NCBI GenBank assembly: GCA_009776385.1
Contig: WRFT01000111.1
Span: 1-6,462, forward strand
DNA length: 6,462 bases
Source: Clostridia bacterium
Lineage (GTDB): Bacteria > Bacillota > Clostridia > Christensenellales > Aristaeellaceae
Reading direction: 5' to 3'
Below the pieces are notes generated by a model, which worked only from the letters and a program-made list of their open reading frames with translations, was not told where the DNA came from and searched no databases. Positions 1 to 6,392 of this stretch are shown here, piece by piece; the stretch's first letter is position 1; each line of letters starts with the position of its first letter. The translations under genes and the position numbers were made by a program.

Positions 1-2252
1 ACATATTCCGGCACATCGGATAGGTCTTTTTGATTATCGTATGGAAGTATGATTTCCCGGATTCCCGCTCGGTAAGCCGCTAAAATCTTTTCCTTAAGCC
101 CTCCCACCGGTAATATTCTACCTCTTAATGTTATTTCGCCTGTCATAGCAACATCACGTCGGACGGGACTACCGGCCAGCGACGATAGCAAAGCCACAGT
201 CATGGTGATACCGGCAGAAGGCCCGTCTTTTGGAACGGCACCTTCGGGTATGTGAATGTGTATATCCGTGTTTTTATGAAAATCGCCGGCGATACCGAAA
301 GAATCGGCATGCGCGCGAGCCCAACTAAGTGCTGCTTGAGCGCTTTCTTTCATGACATCGCCCAATTGACCGGTTAATTGTAAAACGCCTGTACCGGGCA
401 TGACCGAACACTCCACCGCGAGCATTTCACCGCCGGTTGATGTATATGCTAACCCGTTAGCCACCCCTATTACCGGTTCCGCATTCGGTTTATCACGTAA
501 GAACACGGGAGACCCCAAGAAGTTTTGAATCATATCCTCGGTTATCCACAATTCGCTTTGATTATGCTCAATGAGATAAACTGTCGCCTTACGAACAATT
601 TTTTCCAACTCACGTTTTAGCGCCCGAACACCCGCTTCCCGCGTATAATGCTCTATGATTTGCTTAATCATACGATCCTTGATGTGAACCGCCTTAACGG
701 GCAGCCCATGCACAGTAATCAGTTTCGGCAGCAAATGTTTTTTTGCGATTTGCAGTTTTTCATAATCAGTATAGCCGGATACTTCGATGATCTCCATTCT
801 ATCCAGCAATGGAGCCGGTATATGCTCGCGTGTGTTGGCTGTGGTAATGAACATCACATTGCTTAAGTCGAACGGGGTTTCTAAATAATGATCCCTGAAA
901 ACAGCGTTTTGTTCTCCGTCCAATACTTCCAGCATGGCGCTGGCCGGATCCCCTTTAAAATCACTGCCCATCTTATCGATTTCATCGAAAAGAAATAAAG
1001 GATTCATCGTTCCGGCTTGTTTCATTCCGGAAATGATACGACCGGGTATCGAGCCGATATAAGTACGCCTGTGGCCTCTTATTTCGGCTTCGTCTCTCAC
1101 CCCGCCCAATGACATTTGAACAAAGTTCCGTCCGATCGCACGAGCAATCGCCTTGGCTATCGACGTTTTTCCAACGCCGGGTGGTCCTACGAAACAAAGT
1201 ATTGGCCCTTTGAGATTCTTCTTCATTTTACAAACGGCAAGGTACTCGATAATCCGTTCTTTTACTTCATCCATACCAAAATGATCTTCACCAAGCATTC
1301 GGCGTGCGCGTTTGATATGAATGGTATCCGGTGAGTAAATCCCCCAAGGCAAGTCAATAATCCAGTCGATATAAGTCCGTGATACCGTTATTTCCGGTGT
1401 GCCCGGCGCCATATGCATCAATCGCTTAACTTCGCGCTCCATCTTCGTTCTGGCTTCTTCGCTTAATGGCAGGTTTTGCAACTTAAGCCGTAATTCTTCC
1501 GTTTCTGACGGATCATCATCTCCCAATTCCAGTTGAATCGCCTTGATTTGTTCACGCAGGTAATAGTCCTTTTGGTTTTTATCTATTTGTGTCTTCACAC
1601 GTTCTTGCACTTTTTTTTCGACTGCGGCTAATTCCGTTTCTTTTAATAGAATTTCACAAAGCGTCTCCAACCGTTTATTGACAGAGATTTCATTGAGAAT
1701 TTTTTGTCTTTCATCTACATGCGATAACACGTTGACTGTCACCAAATCGGCAAAATGACCGGGCAGATCTGTTTCTATAATAACTTGCAGCGTTTCCGGG
1801 GAAAACCGTAAACTCACTGCTGCATAATCAATAAACAAGCGGCGAGCAGATCGCCATAAGGCGTTTAATTCCGCGTCGTCCGTGTCGCCCTGATCTTGTT
1901 TGGGTACGATATCCGCATACAAAAACAACGTATCTTCCGTTATGGTAAGAAGTTCTGCACGTACCGTTCCTTCCACCAAAACGCGGATGATATCACCGGG
2001 AAGGTTTAAGACTTGCTTAACTAACGCGACAGTACCAATCGGGTAAAGATCATCTATTACAGGATCTTCGGTGTCTCCGCTTTTCTGGGCGACCAAAAAA
2101 ACTGTCTGATCGCTCATCATCGCTTGTTCTATCGCGGCGATGCTTTTACGACGGCTCACATCAAAATGCAGCACCATTTGCGGAAATACTAATAAACCGC
2201 GTAATGCCACCAGCGGTAACTTTTGAGTTGCTTTCTTTCTAGAGGAACGCAT
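1..2252 (-). CDS. lon: Lon ATP-dependent protease (LonA type), 3' end cut off by window edge
   Basis: LonA is a cytoplasmic homohexameric protease that unfolds misfolded and regulatory proteins with its AAA+ ring and degrades them in a fused Ser/Lys peptidase domain. I translated this frame from the reverse strand: 750 full codons, open to the window edge. The N-terminal substrate-binding domain begins with LPLVALRGLLVFPQMV. A charged helical region with YYLREQIKAIQ (about residues 230-250) follows. Walker A GPPGVGKT is at residues 356-363, Walker B FLFDEIDK has D423 and E424, and the sensor-2 region reads AGVRALKREL. The peptidase serine is S679 in PKDGPSAG and the lysine is K722 in PVGGLKEK. 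These positions equal the E. coli numbering, so the protein is colinear and intact. E. coli Lon has 784 residues, so roughly 30-40 are missing beyond the window. The ATG lies 13 bases after clpX, which makes this the last gene of the operon visible here. Confidence 0.97.
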   Translation of the reverse strand, partial: MRSSRKKATQKLPLVALRGLLVFPQMVLHFDVSRRKSIAAIEQAMMSDQTVFLVAQKSGDTEDPVIDDLYPIGTVALVKQVLNLPGDIIRVLVEGTVRAELLTITEDTLFLYADIVPKQDQGDTDDAELNALWRSARRLFIDYAAVSLRFSPETLQVIIETDLPGHFADLVTVNVLSHVDERQKILNEISVNKRLETLCEILLKETELAAVEKKVQERVKTQIDKNQKDYYLREQIKAIQLELGDDDPSETEELRLKLQNLPLSEEARTKMEREVKRLMHMAPGTPEITVSRTYIDWIIDLPWGIYSPDTIHIKRARRMLGEDHFGMDEVKERIIEYLAVCKMKKNLKGPILCFVGPPGVGKTSIAKAIARAIGRNFVQMSLGGVRDEAEIRGHRRTYIGSIPGRIISGMKQAGTMNPLFLFDEIDKMGSDFKGDPASAMLEVLDGEQNAVFRDHYLETPFDLSNVMFITTANTREHIPAPLLDRMEIIEVSGYTDYEKLQIAKKHLLPKLITVHGLPVKAVHIKDRMIKQIIEHYTREAGVRALKRELEKIVRKATVYLIEHNQSELWITEDMIQNFLGSPVFLRDKPNAEPVIGVANGLAYTSTGGEMLAVECSVMPGTGVLQLTGQLGDVMKESAQAALSWARAHADSFGIAGDFHKNTDIHIHIPEGAVPKDGPSAGITMTVALLSSLAGSPVRRDVAMTGEITLRGRILPVGGLKEKILAAYRAGIREIILPYDNQKDLSDVPEY

Positions 2253-2262
2253 ATCAGTTATA

Positions 2263-2267
2263 TCCCT
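2263..2267 (-). promoter_or_regulatory. lon ribosome binding site overlapping the clpX stop codon
   Basis: Read on the minus strand, AGGGA lies 10 bases before the lon ATG and shares bases with the clpX stop TAG (2266-2268). It supports the ATG at 2252 as the lon start and suggests that lon translation is coupled to termination of clpX. The spacing is a little long and the site is weaker than that of clpP. Confidence 0.6.
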
Positions 2268-3576
2268 ACGAAACGCTCATGTTCATGTTTTCTGCTTGAC
2301 GTCCGGGGGATACACGCCGTTTTTTAGGAGCGGGATTATCAAAAATATCCGGTTTTTTCTGTCCGGACACCGCTTCTTTTGTGACAACACATCTAGCTGC
2401 GTTTTCATAGGATGGCATCTCGTACATTGTATCCAGCATTACATGTTCCATGATAGTACGCAAGCCTCGGGCACCCGCCTTCTTTTCCAATGCTTGTTTA
2501 GCTATTTCCTCGAGCGCTCCTTCCTGAAAGTTCAGTTCCACACCATCCATCTCAAAAAGTTTGGTATATTGCTTACACAATGAGTTGCGTGGTTCGGTAA
2601 GAATACGTACAAGCGCTTCCTCATTAAGCTGATCCAGCGTGACGATAATGGGAAGACGCCCGACAAACTCGGGTATCAACCCAAACTTCATTAGATCATC
2701 AGAGCGCAGTTCACGCATAATTTCATTCAAGTCAGGTCCGGAATGTACTTTTAGTTCACTGCCAAAACCAAGCGTCTTCCTGCCGATACGGTTTTCAATG
2801 ATGGGCGCTATACCCTCAAATGAACCGCCACAAATGAACAGAATATTCTTTGTATCAATTTGGATAAACTCTTGATGAGGATGCTTCCGTCCCCCCTGCG
2901 GAGGTACATTGGCAATCGTGCCCTCGAGTATCTTCAGCAGCGCTTGCTGCACACCCTCGCCGCTGACATCGCGTGTGATGGATGGATTTTCGCTTTTTCG
3001 GGCAATCTTATCAATTTCATCGATATAGATGATCCCACGCTGTGCTCTTCTGATATCGTCATCCGCACTTTGAATAAGCCGCAGCAGAATGTTTTCAACA
3101 TCCTCACCGACATATCCCGCTTCTGTCAGGCTCGTTGCGTCTGCAATAGCAAAGGGAACATTAAGGATTTTTGCGAGAACTTGTGCTAAATATGTTTTCC
3201 CGCAACCGGTTGGTCCTACTAAAAGAATGTTTGCCTTGAGCAACTCAACATCATCTTGGCGTTTTAAAGACGCGTTTATACGTTTATAATGGTTGTACAC
3301 CGTCACTGCCAACGCTTTTTTCGCGTTATCCTGTCCCACCACATATTGATCGAGAATCGCTTTGAGTTCAATGGGCTTAGGTACCCCTCCATGCACCGCT
3401 GTACCGGAAATATCAATCTTTTCATTGATAATTTCTTGACAAAGCAGAATACATTCATTACAGATATTCGCGTTCGGTCCGACTACCATCCGACCGACTT
3501 TATCATGTGGTTTCCCGCAAAAATAGCATTTTTGCATTACAACACCGTTACGAGGCGGCAAATCATTGTTTGGCAT
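2266..3576 (-). CDS. clpX: ClpX, AAA+ unfoldase subunit of the ClpXP protease
   Basis: ClpX forms a hexameric ring that recognises tagged or damaged proteins, unfolds them with ATP and threads them into ClpP. The 436-residue product is slightly longer than the usual 415-425. The N-terminal zinc-binding domain has C17-x2-C20 and C39-x2-C42, preceded by an extension of about 15 residues. Walker A GPTGCGKT is at 121-128, the GYVG pore loop at 154-157, Walker B IIYIDEIDK at 182-190, the RKH loop at 230-232 and the sensor-2 motif GARGLR at 368-373. The loop that docks on ClpP reads LGF (269-271) rather than the more common IGF. A basic tail with KKRR ends the protein. An alternative start at M14 would remove the extension, but GAGGT sits 5 bases before the chosen ATG. 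The gene lies 8 bases after clpP, as expected for a ClpXP pair made from one transcript. Confidence 0.98.
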   Translation of the reverse strand: MPNNDLPPRNGVVMQKCYFCGKPHDKVGRMVVGPNANICNECILLCQEIINEKIDISGTAVHGGVPKPIELKAILDQYVVGQDNAKKALAVTVYNHYKRINASLKRQDDVELLKANILLVGPTGCGKTYLAQVLAKILNVPFAIADATSLTEAGYVGEDVENILLRLIQSADDDIRRAQRGIIYIDEIDKIARKSENPSITRDVSGEGVQQALLKILEGTIANVPPQGGRKHPHQEFIQIDTKNILFICGGSFEGIAPIIENRIGRKTLGFGSELKVHSGPDLNEIMRELRSDDLMKFGLIPEFVGRLPIIVTLDQLNEEALVRILTEPRNSLCKQYTKLFEMDGVELNFQEGALEEIAKQALEKKAGARGLRTIMEHVMLDTMYEMPSYENAARCVVTKEAVSGQKKPDIFDNPAPKKRRVSPGRQAENMNMSVS

Positions 3577-3581
3577 TGGTT

Positions 3582-3586
3582 ACCTC
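3582..3586 (-). promoter_or_regulatory. clpX ribosome binding site overlapping the clpP stop codon
   Basis: GAGGT on the minus strand is 5 bases upstream of the clpX ATG and runs into the clpP TGA (3585-3587). It decides for the ATG at 3576 over the in-frame methionine 13 codons further in, and it suggests translational coupling of clpX to clpP. Confidence 0.7.
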
Positions 3587-4190
3587 AACTGTTTCGCGTA
3601 TGCGATACGTCTCGCGGTTGGTAGATTTCATCGATAATACCATACTGCAACGCTTCCTGCGCATTCATAAAATAATCACGTTCCGCGTCACGTTCTATTC
3701 TGTCTAATGGCTGGCCCGTCATATCCGACATGATGAGATTGAGCTTACGTTTCGTTTTTAAAAGCCAATCGGCGCGTATGGCGACGTCCGTAGCCTGCCC
3801 TTCCGCACCGCCCATCGGCTGATGGATGAGCATTTCACTGTTAGGTAATGCCAGCCGTTTTCCTTTCGCACCCGCCATCAGTAATAACGCGCCCATGGAA
3901 GCCGCCATACCGATACAAACCGTCCGAACGGCAGGTTTTATATACTGCATCGTATCGAAGATAGCCATTCCCGCGGTGACCGAACCGCCGGGACTATTAA
4001 TATATAAAGATATATCCGTATCCGGATTTTCCATTTCCAGGAAAAGCAACTGCGCTACGATAACATTAGCAACATCATCATTGACCGGGCCGCCCAAAAA
4101 TACAACACGATCCTTCAAGAGCCTGGAGTATATATCATAAGATCGTTCGCCTCGGTTTGTTTGTTCAACTACGATTGGTATCAGATTCAT
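3585..4190 (-). CDS. clpP: ClpP, serine protease subunit of the Clp protease
   Basis: ClpP assembles into a 14-subunit barrel in the cytoplasm and cuts proteins delivered by ClpX or other Clp ATPases. The product is 201 residues, the normal length. The N-terminal part MNLIPIVVEQ followed by GERSYDIYSRLL is typical of mature-like bacterial ClpP with little or no propeptide. The catalytic triad is complete: S98 in GMAASMGA, H123 in LIHQPMGG and D172 in ERDYFM. The oxyanion-hole glycines are in INSPGGS (65-70 region). The start overlaps the last 26 bases of tig in another frame and has a very good AGGAGG site 6 bases upstream. No promoter of its own is evident, so it most likely depends on the tig promoter, although an internal one within the tig coding region cannot be excluded. 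Confidence 0.98.
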   Translation of the reverse strand: MNLIPIVVEQTNRGERSYDIYSRLLKDRVVFLGGPVNDDVANVIVAQLLFLEMENPDTDISLYINSPGGSVTAGMAIFDTMQYIKPAVRTVCIGMAASMGALLLMAGAKGKRLALPNSEMLIHQPMGGAEGQATDVAIRADWLLKTKRKLNLIMSDMTGQPLDRIERDAERDYFMNAQEALQYGIIDEIYQPRDVSHTRNS

Positions 4191-5553
4191 CTGCTTCCTC
4201 CTCTTTATCCGTTTTTTTTGCGGCTGCCTTCTTGCGCGGTTGTTTTTTCTTGGCGGGCTTCTCTTCTGTTTCTATGATGCATTCTGTACGCATAAATTCA
4301 ACCGTTTTTTGGGCAGCCGCGCTTATCGTAATATACTCTTTCTGGCGGTCTGTCAACCTTTGCTCAAAACTTTCCAAAGGCTCACCGGCCCGCTGCGCCT
4401 CTCGTTCCATTTGTATACGAATCTCTTCCGGAGTCGGCACAATTGTTTCTTGTTCTTTAATGGCATCAACCACCAGTTCCGTTTTAACACGCCGTTCCGC
4501 ATCCGCTTGATACATTTCACGCATGGATTCTATAGTTTGCCCTGTAAATTTTATATAATCGTCGAGTTTCAGCCCCTGGCGGAGTAAACGCAATTCTAAA
4601 TCCCTGATCATCATGTTTATTTCATCTTGTATCATCGCATCCGGTATATCGACGGAAGCGTTACTTACAGCCGCTTCTACCAATGCGTTTTCAATTCTGA
4701 TATGGTAATTTTTCTCCGCTGTTCGGGATAACTCGTCCCGAATTTGATTCTTATAGTCCGCAAAGCAGTCATACTCGCTGATGTCCTGCGCAAACGCATC
4801 ATCGGGTTCGGGAAGCTCCTTCTCTTGAATGCCATTCACCTTGACATGGAATACAGCTTCTTTACCCGCCAACTCCGCTGCGTGATAATCCGACGGAAAC
4901 GTGACGCTTATATCCGCTTCAGAGTCTTTTTCCATACCGATTAGCTGTTCTTCAAACCCGGGAATAAAAGAGTGAGAACCTATCAACAGCTCATGATTCG
5001 TTGCTGTACCGCCATCAAACGCTGTGTTATCCATTGTACCCGCATAATCGATGGTAACGATATCACCTTCCTTAACGGGCCTTTCGGTAATATCAATCAT
5101 TCTGGCCAGTTTCTCCCGATCATTATTGATGCTCGCTTCTATCTGTTCATCTGTTACTTCCCACATTTTTTCTTTAATCGTCAGACCCTTATACTGTCCC
5201 AAAGTGACCTCGGGGCGTACGTACACTTCCGCGGTAAAGGTTACACTCTGTCCGGCATGTACCGAATCAACATCGACAGAAGGTGTATCAACCGTTTTAA
5301 TACCGCTTTCCTCGACCGCTTGGCTGTACGCATCCGGGAACAACATTTCTAATGCTTCATCGAAAAGCATCTTTTCGCCATACATGTTTTCGATAATTTT
5401 GCGGGGCGCTTTCCCTTTACGAAAGCCGGGTACATTTACCCTTCCGCGCACTTTTAAGTATGCACGGTGCAACGCCTCATCCACTTGTTCCGCGGGCACA
5501 GTGAAGGAAAGCTTCACTTTATTGCTCGCTATTTTTTCGCATGTCGTATTCAT
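4165..5553 (-). CDS. tig: Trigger factor, ribosome-bound chaperone and prolyl isomerase
   Basis: Trigger factor binds the ribosome next to the polypeptide exit and shields nascent chains; it also has a peptidyl-prolyl isomerase domain. The 462-residue product has the ribosome-docking signature GFRKGKAP at residues 43-50, an FKBP-type isomerase domain at about 162-243 (GDIVTIDYAGTMD at its start, IPGFEEQLIGM at 197-207) and a long helical C-terminal substrate-cradle region at about 250-425. Family members are usually near 430 residues. The excess here is a low-complexity tail (about 431-462), first Lys/Arg/Ala-rich and then Glu/Asp-rich, whose last codons encode the clpP ribosome binding site. 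The ATG at 5553 is preceded by GGAAGG. An ATG 9 bases upstream leads straight into a stop and is too close to that site to serve. It is the first gene of the operon, behind a sigma-A promoter at 5622-5650. Confidence 0.97.
   Translation of the reverse strand: MNTTCEKIASNKVKLSFTVPAEQVDEALHRAYLKVRGRVNVPGFRKGKAPRKIIENMYGEKMLFDEALEMLFPDAYSQAVEESGIKTVDTPSVDVDSVHAGQSVTFTAEVYVRPEVTLGQYKGLTIKEKMWEVTDEQIEASINNDREKLARMIDITERPVKEGDIVTIDYAGTMDNTAFDGGTATNHELLIGSHSFIPGFEEQLIGMEKDSEADISVTFPSDYHAAELAGKEAVFHVKVNGIQEKELPEPDDAFAQDISEYDCFADYKNQIRDELSRTAEKNYHIRIENALVEAAVSNASVDIPDAMIQDEINMMIRDLELRLLRQGLKLDDYIKFTGQTIESMREMYQADAERRVKTELVVDAIKEQETIVPTPEEIRIQMEREAQRAGEPLESFEQRLTDRQKEYITISAAAQKTVEFMRTECIIETEEKPAKKKQPRKKAAAKKTDKEEEADESDTNRS
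4197..4202 (-). promoter_or_regulatory. clpP ribosome binding site inside the tig coding region
   Basis: A perfect AGGAGG on the minus strand lies 6 bases before the clpP ATG. It is embedded in consecutive Glu codons near the end of tig, so the same bases serve as coding sequence and translation signal. This fixes the clpP start at 4190. Confidence 0.85.
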
Positions 5554-5616
5554 TCATGTCATATCCTTCCCGGATGGTCGCACGGAGCTACCATGGTTAC
5601 GGTCTCCCGGCGCCAT
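5554..5616 (-). other. Possible leader: bulged stem and 20-codon open frame before tig
   Basis: The promoter at 5622-5650 predicts a transcript start near 5616. The leader can fold with GATGG (5613-5617) pairing CCATC (5573-5577), and inner GGAG pairing CTCC around a loop that holds the palindrome ACCATGGT. The stem would end just before the tig ribosome binding site. In the same stretch an ATG at 5616-5614, at or within a base or two of the predicted 5' end, opens a 20-codon frame (MAPGDRNHGS...) whose TGA directly abuts the tig ATG. If the start is exactly A5616, this would be a leaderless upstream frame. Both the fold and the frame are my inference from short matches. A chance frame is quite possible, because this frame is open for over 300 bases here. 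Confidence 0.3.
5565..5570 (-). promoter_or_regulatory. tig ribosome binding site
   Basis: GGAAGG on the minus strand is 11 bases before the tig ATG; shifting to AAGGA gives 10 bases. The spacing is at the long end of normal. It supports the start at 5553, because the nearer upstream ATG (only 2 bases away) leads to a stop after two codons. Confidence 0.6.
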
Positions 5617-5621
5617 CGAGT

Positions 5622-5650
5622 ATTCTAGCATAGGTGCTTTTATCACGCAA
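5622..5650 (-). promoter_or_regulatory. Sigma-A type promoter for the tig-clpP-clpX-lon operon
   Basis: Reading on the minus strand, TTGCGT (5645-5650) is followed by exactly 17 bases and then TAGAAT (5622-5627). The bases just before the -10 are TGC, an extended -10 element. The match to the vegetative consensus is good and the distance to tig (about 60 bases of leader) is sensible. I see no CIRCE inverted repeat or CtsR heptad repeat near it, so heat-shock control by those two repressors is not suggested by this site. Confidence 0.7.
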
Positions 5651-5663
5651 TACAGCCGCTTCC

Positions 5664-5683
5664 AGGATTCCCGGAGGATTCCT
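5664..5683. repeat. Two AGGATTCC repeats 11 bases apart, just upstream of the tig -35
   Basis: On the plus strand AGGATTCCC (5664-5672) and AGGATTCCT (5675-5683) are direct repeats with an 11-base period, about one helical turn. Each carries AGGA and TCC(T) arms, so the units are themselves near palindromes. They lie 13 bases upstream of the -35 box, a usual place for an activator site. No known regulator is recognised. Confidence 0.35.
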
Positions 5684-5697
5684 TCTCCCGAAATTGT

Positions 5698-5717
5698 AAC
5701 AAGGGAACAAGGGAACA
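5698..5717. repeat. Short tandem repeat, AACAAGGG unit, about 2.5 copies
   Basis: The plus strand shows AACAAGGG twice in a row followed by AACA, an 8-base period. It lies between the tig promoter and the recognisable phage sequence, close to where the remnant must begin. It is too short to be a functional array; slippage or a junction scar are possible origins. Confidence 0.5.
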
Positions 5718-5719
5718 CA

Positions 5720-6388
5720 GTACGCGATAGCAACGGTGACGCGTTGCGAACGGTCAATCCGGCATGGAAACGCGAGGAGAAAGAACTGTATGAGGCTAGC
5801 GCGTACTTCCTGCATGACGACGCGGATATCAAATGGTTGCTCAAGGATGTTGATTTTACCGGGTCGCTAGAATACCTAAAGTATCGCATGGCACGGACTA
5901 TGATTTCAGGACGGTCGATGTATCGTTCCAGCCAAACACGCCGAAGGACATAGACCTGCTTATCAAACGGGCGTCCGAAGCCAAAGCAAGCGGTCTTTTA
6001 TCACGCGAAACGGCGATATCTGTTTCAGGTATAGATGTTGACGCGGCGAGCGAATTGGCGCGAATTGACGCCGATACGGTGCAGATAACGACACCGCAAC
6101 AGGTGATAGATTTACGCATGGCTGAACTCATGGACAGCATGACGGCGATGGAAAAGCTATACGGGATAGACAAGGCGCAGGAGGCATCAGCGGCTATCGA
6201 AGGAATAATTTCGCTTGTAGGCATTTTTAGATCATCGCATACGGCATATTGTGTCAAGATTGATTAGCTATACTGTATATAGTGTTTCTGTCAAAAAAAT
6301 CGAGGACAAGCGAAATCATTCCGAAGGCGATGCGCTTGCAATAGGCACAGGAGGCGAAATAACCGCCGAAAACGGCATGGAGGCGTAA
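5720..6388 (+). pseudogene. Degraded phage portal protein gene (SPP1 gp6-like), 5'-truncated with internal deletion and frame changes
   Basis: Portal proteins form the ring through which DNA enters the phage head. Three pieces are visible. First, about 5720-5886 encodes ADIKWLLKDVDFTGSLEYLK, like the middle of SPP1 gp6-type portals. Second, after a frame change near 5887, the sequence reads GTDYDFRTVDVSFQPNTPKD and then ASGLLSRETAISVSG with ELARI, the typical end of the portal core; this frame stops at 6267. Third, from about 6290 the first frame resumes with KKIEDKRNHSEGD and ends in NGMEA at 6388. In intact relatives about 80-100 residues, including the F-G-N-x-SG-A segment and the following helices, separate pieces one and two; here they are absent. 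The N-terminal half is missing too, so no functional portal can be made. The left boundary is approximate. The family call comes from recalled motifs, not a search. Confidence 0.6.
6379..6383 (+). promoter_or_regulatory. Ribosome binding site for the phage gene starting at 6393
   Basis: GGAGG lies within the last codons of the portal remnant, 9 bases before a TTG start. The arrangement, with the site inside the end of the upstream gene, is typical of tightly packed phage head genes and supports the TTG as start. Confidence 0.5.
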
Positions 6389-6392
6389 AAGG

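Noticed and set aside
648..1334. Short open frames on both strands within lon
   Set aside because: They lie inside the intact lon frame and have no family resemblance; shadows.
2296..4140. Several plus-strand open frames of 66-111 codons inside clpX and clpP
   Set aside because: All are antisense shadows of genes with intact catalytic motifs.
5698..5717. Tandem 8-base repeat as a CRISPR or iteron array
   Set aside because: Only about 2.5 copies with no spacers and no replication genes nearby.
5554..5720. CIRCE or CtsR operator at the tig promoter
   Set aside because: Neither the TTAGCACTC-N9-GAGTGCTAA inverted repeat nor the GGTCAAA heptad pair is present on either strand.
5554..5889. Minus-strand open frame of 111 codons ending immediately before tig
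   Set aside because: Most of it is antisense to the portal remnant and runs through the tig promoter; composition is Ser/Arg-rich shadow-like and no start signal is seen. Only the last 20 codons are kept, as a speculative leader frame.
5051..5953. Plus-strand open frame of 300 codons spanning tig and the portal remnant
   Set aside because: The first half is the antisense shadow of tig; only the part after about 5720 resembles a protein family, so it is not one gene.
5898..6257. Minus-strand open frame of 119 codons opposite the portal remnant
   Set aside because: Antisense of the second portal piece, with no ribosome binding site or recognisable motif.
6249..6276. Promoter-like TTGTGT with TATACT in the portal remnant
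   Set aside because: The spacing is 14-15 bases, too short, and the match lies in an AT-rich stretch where such hexamers are expected by chance.
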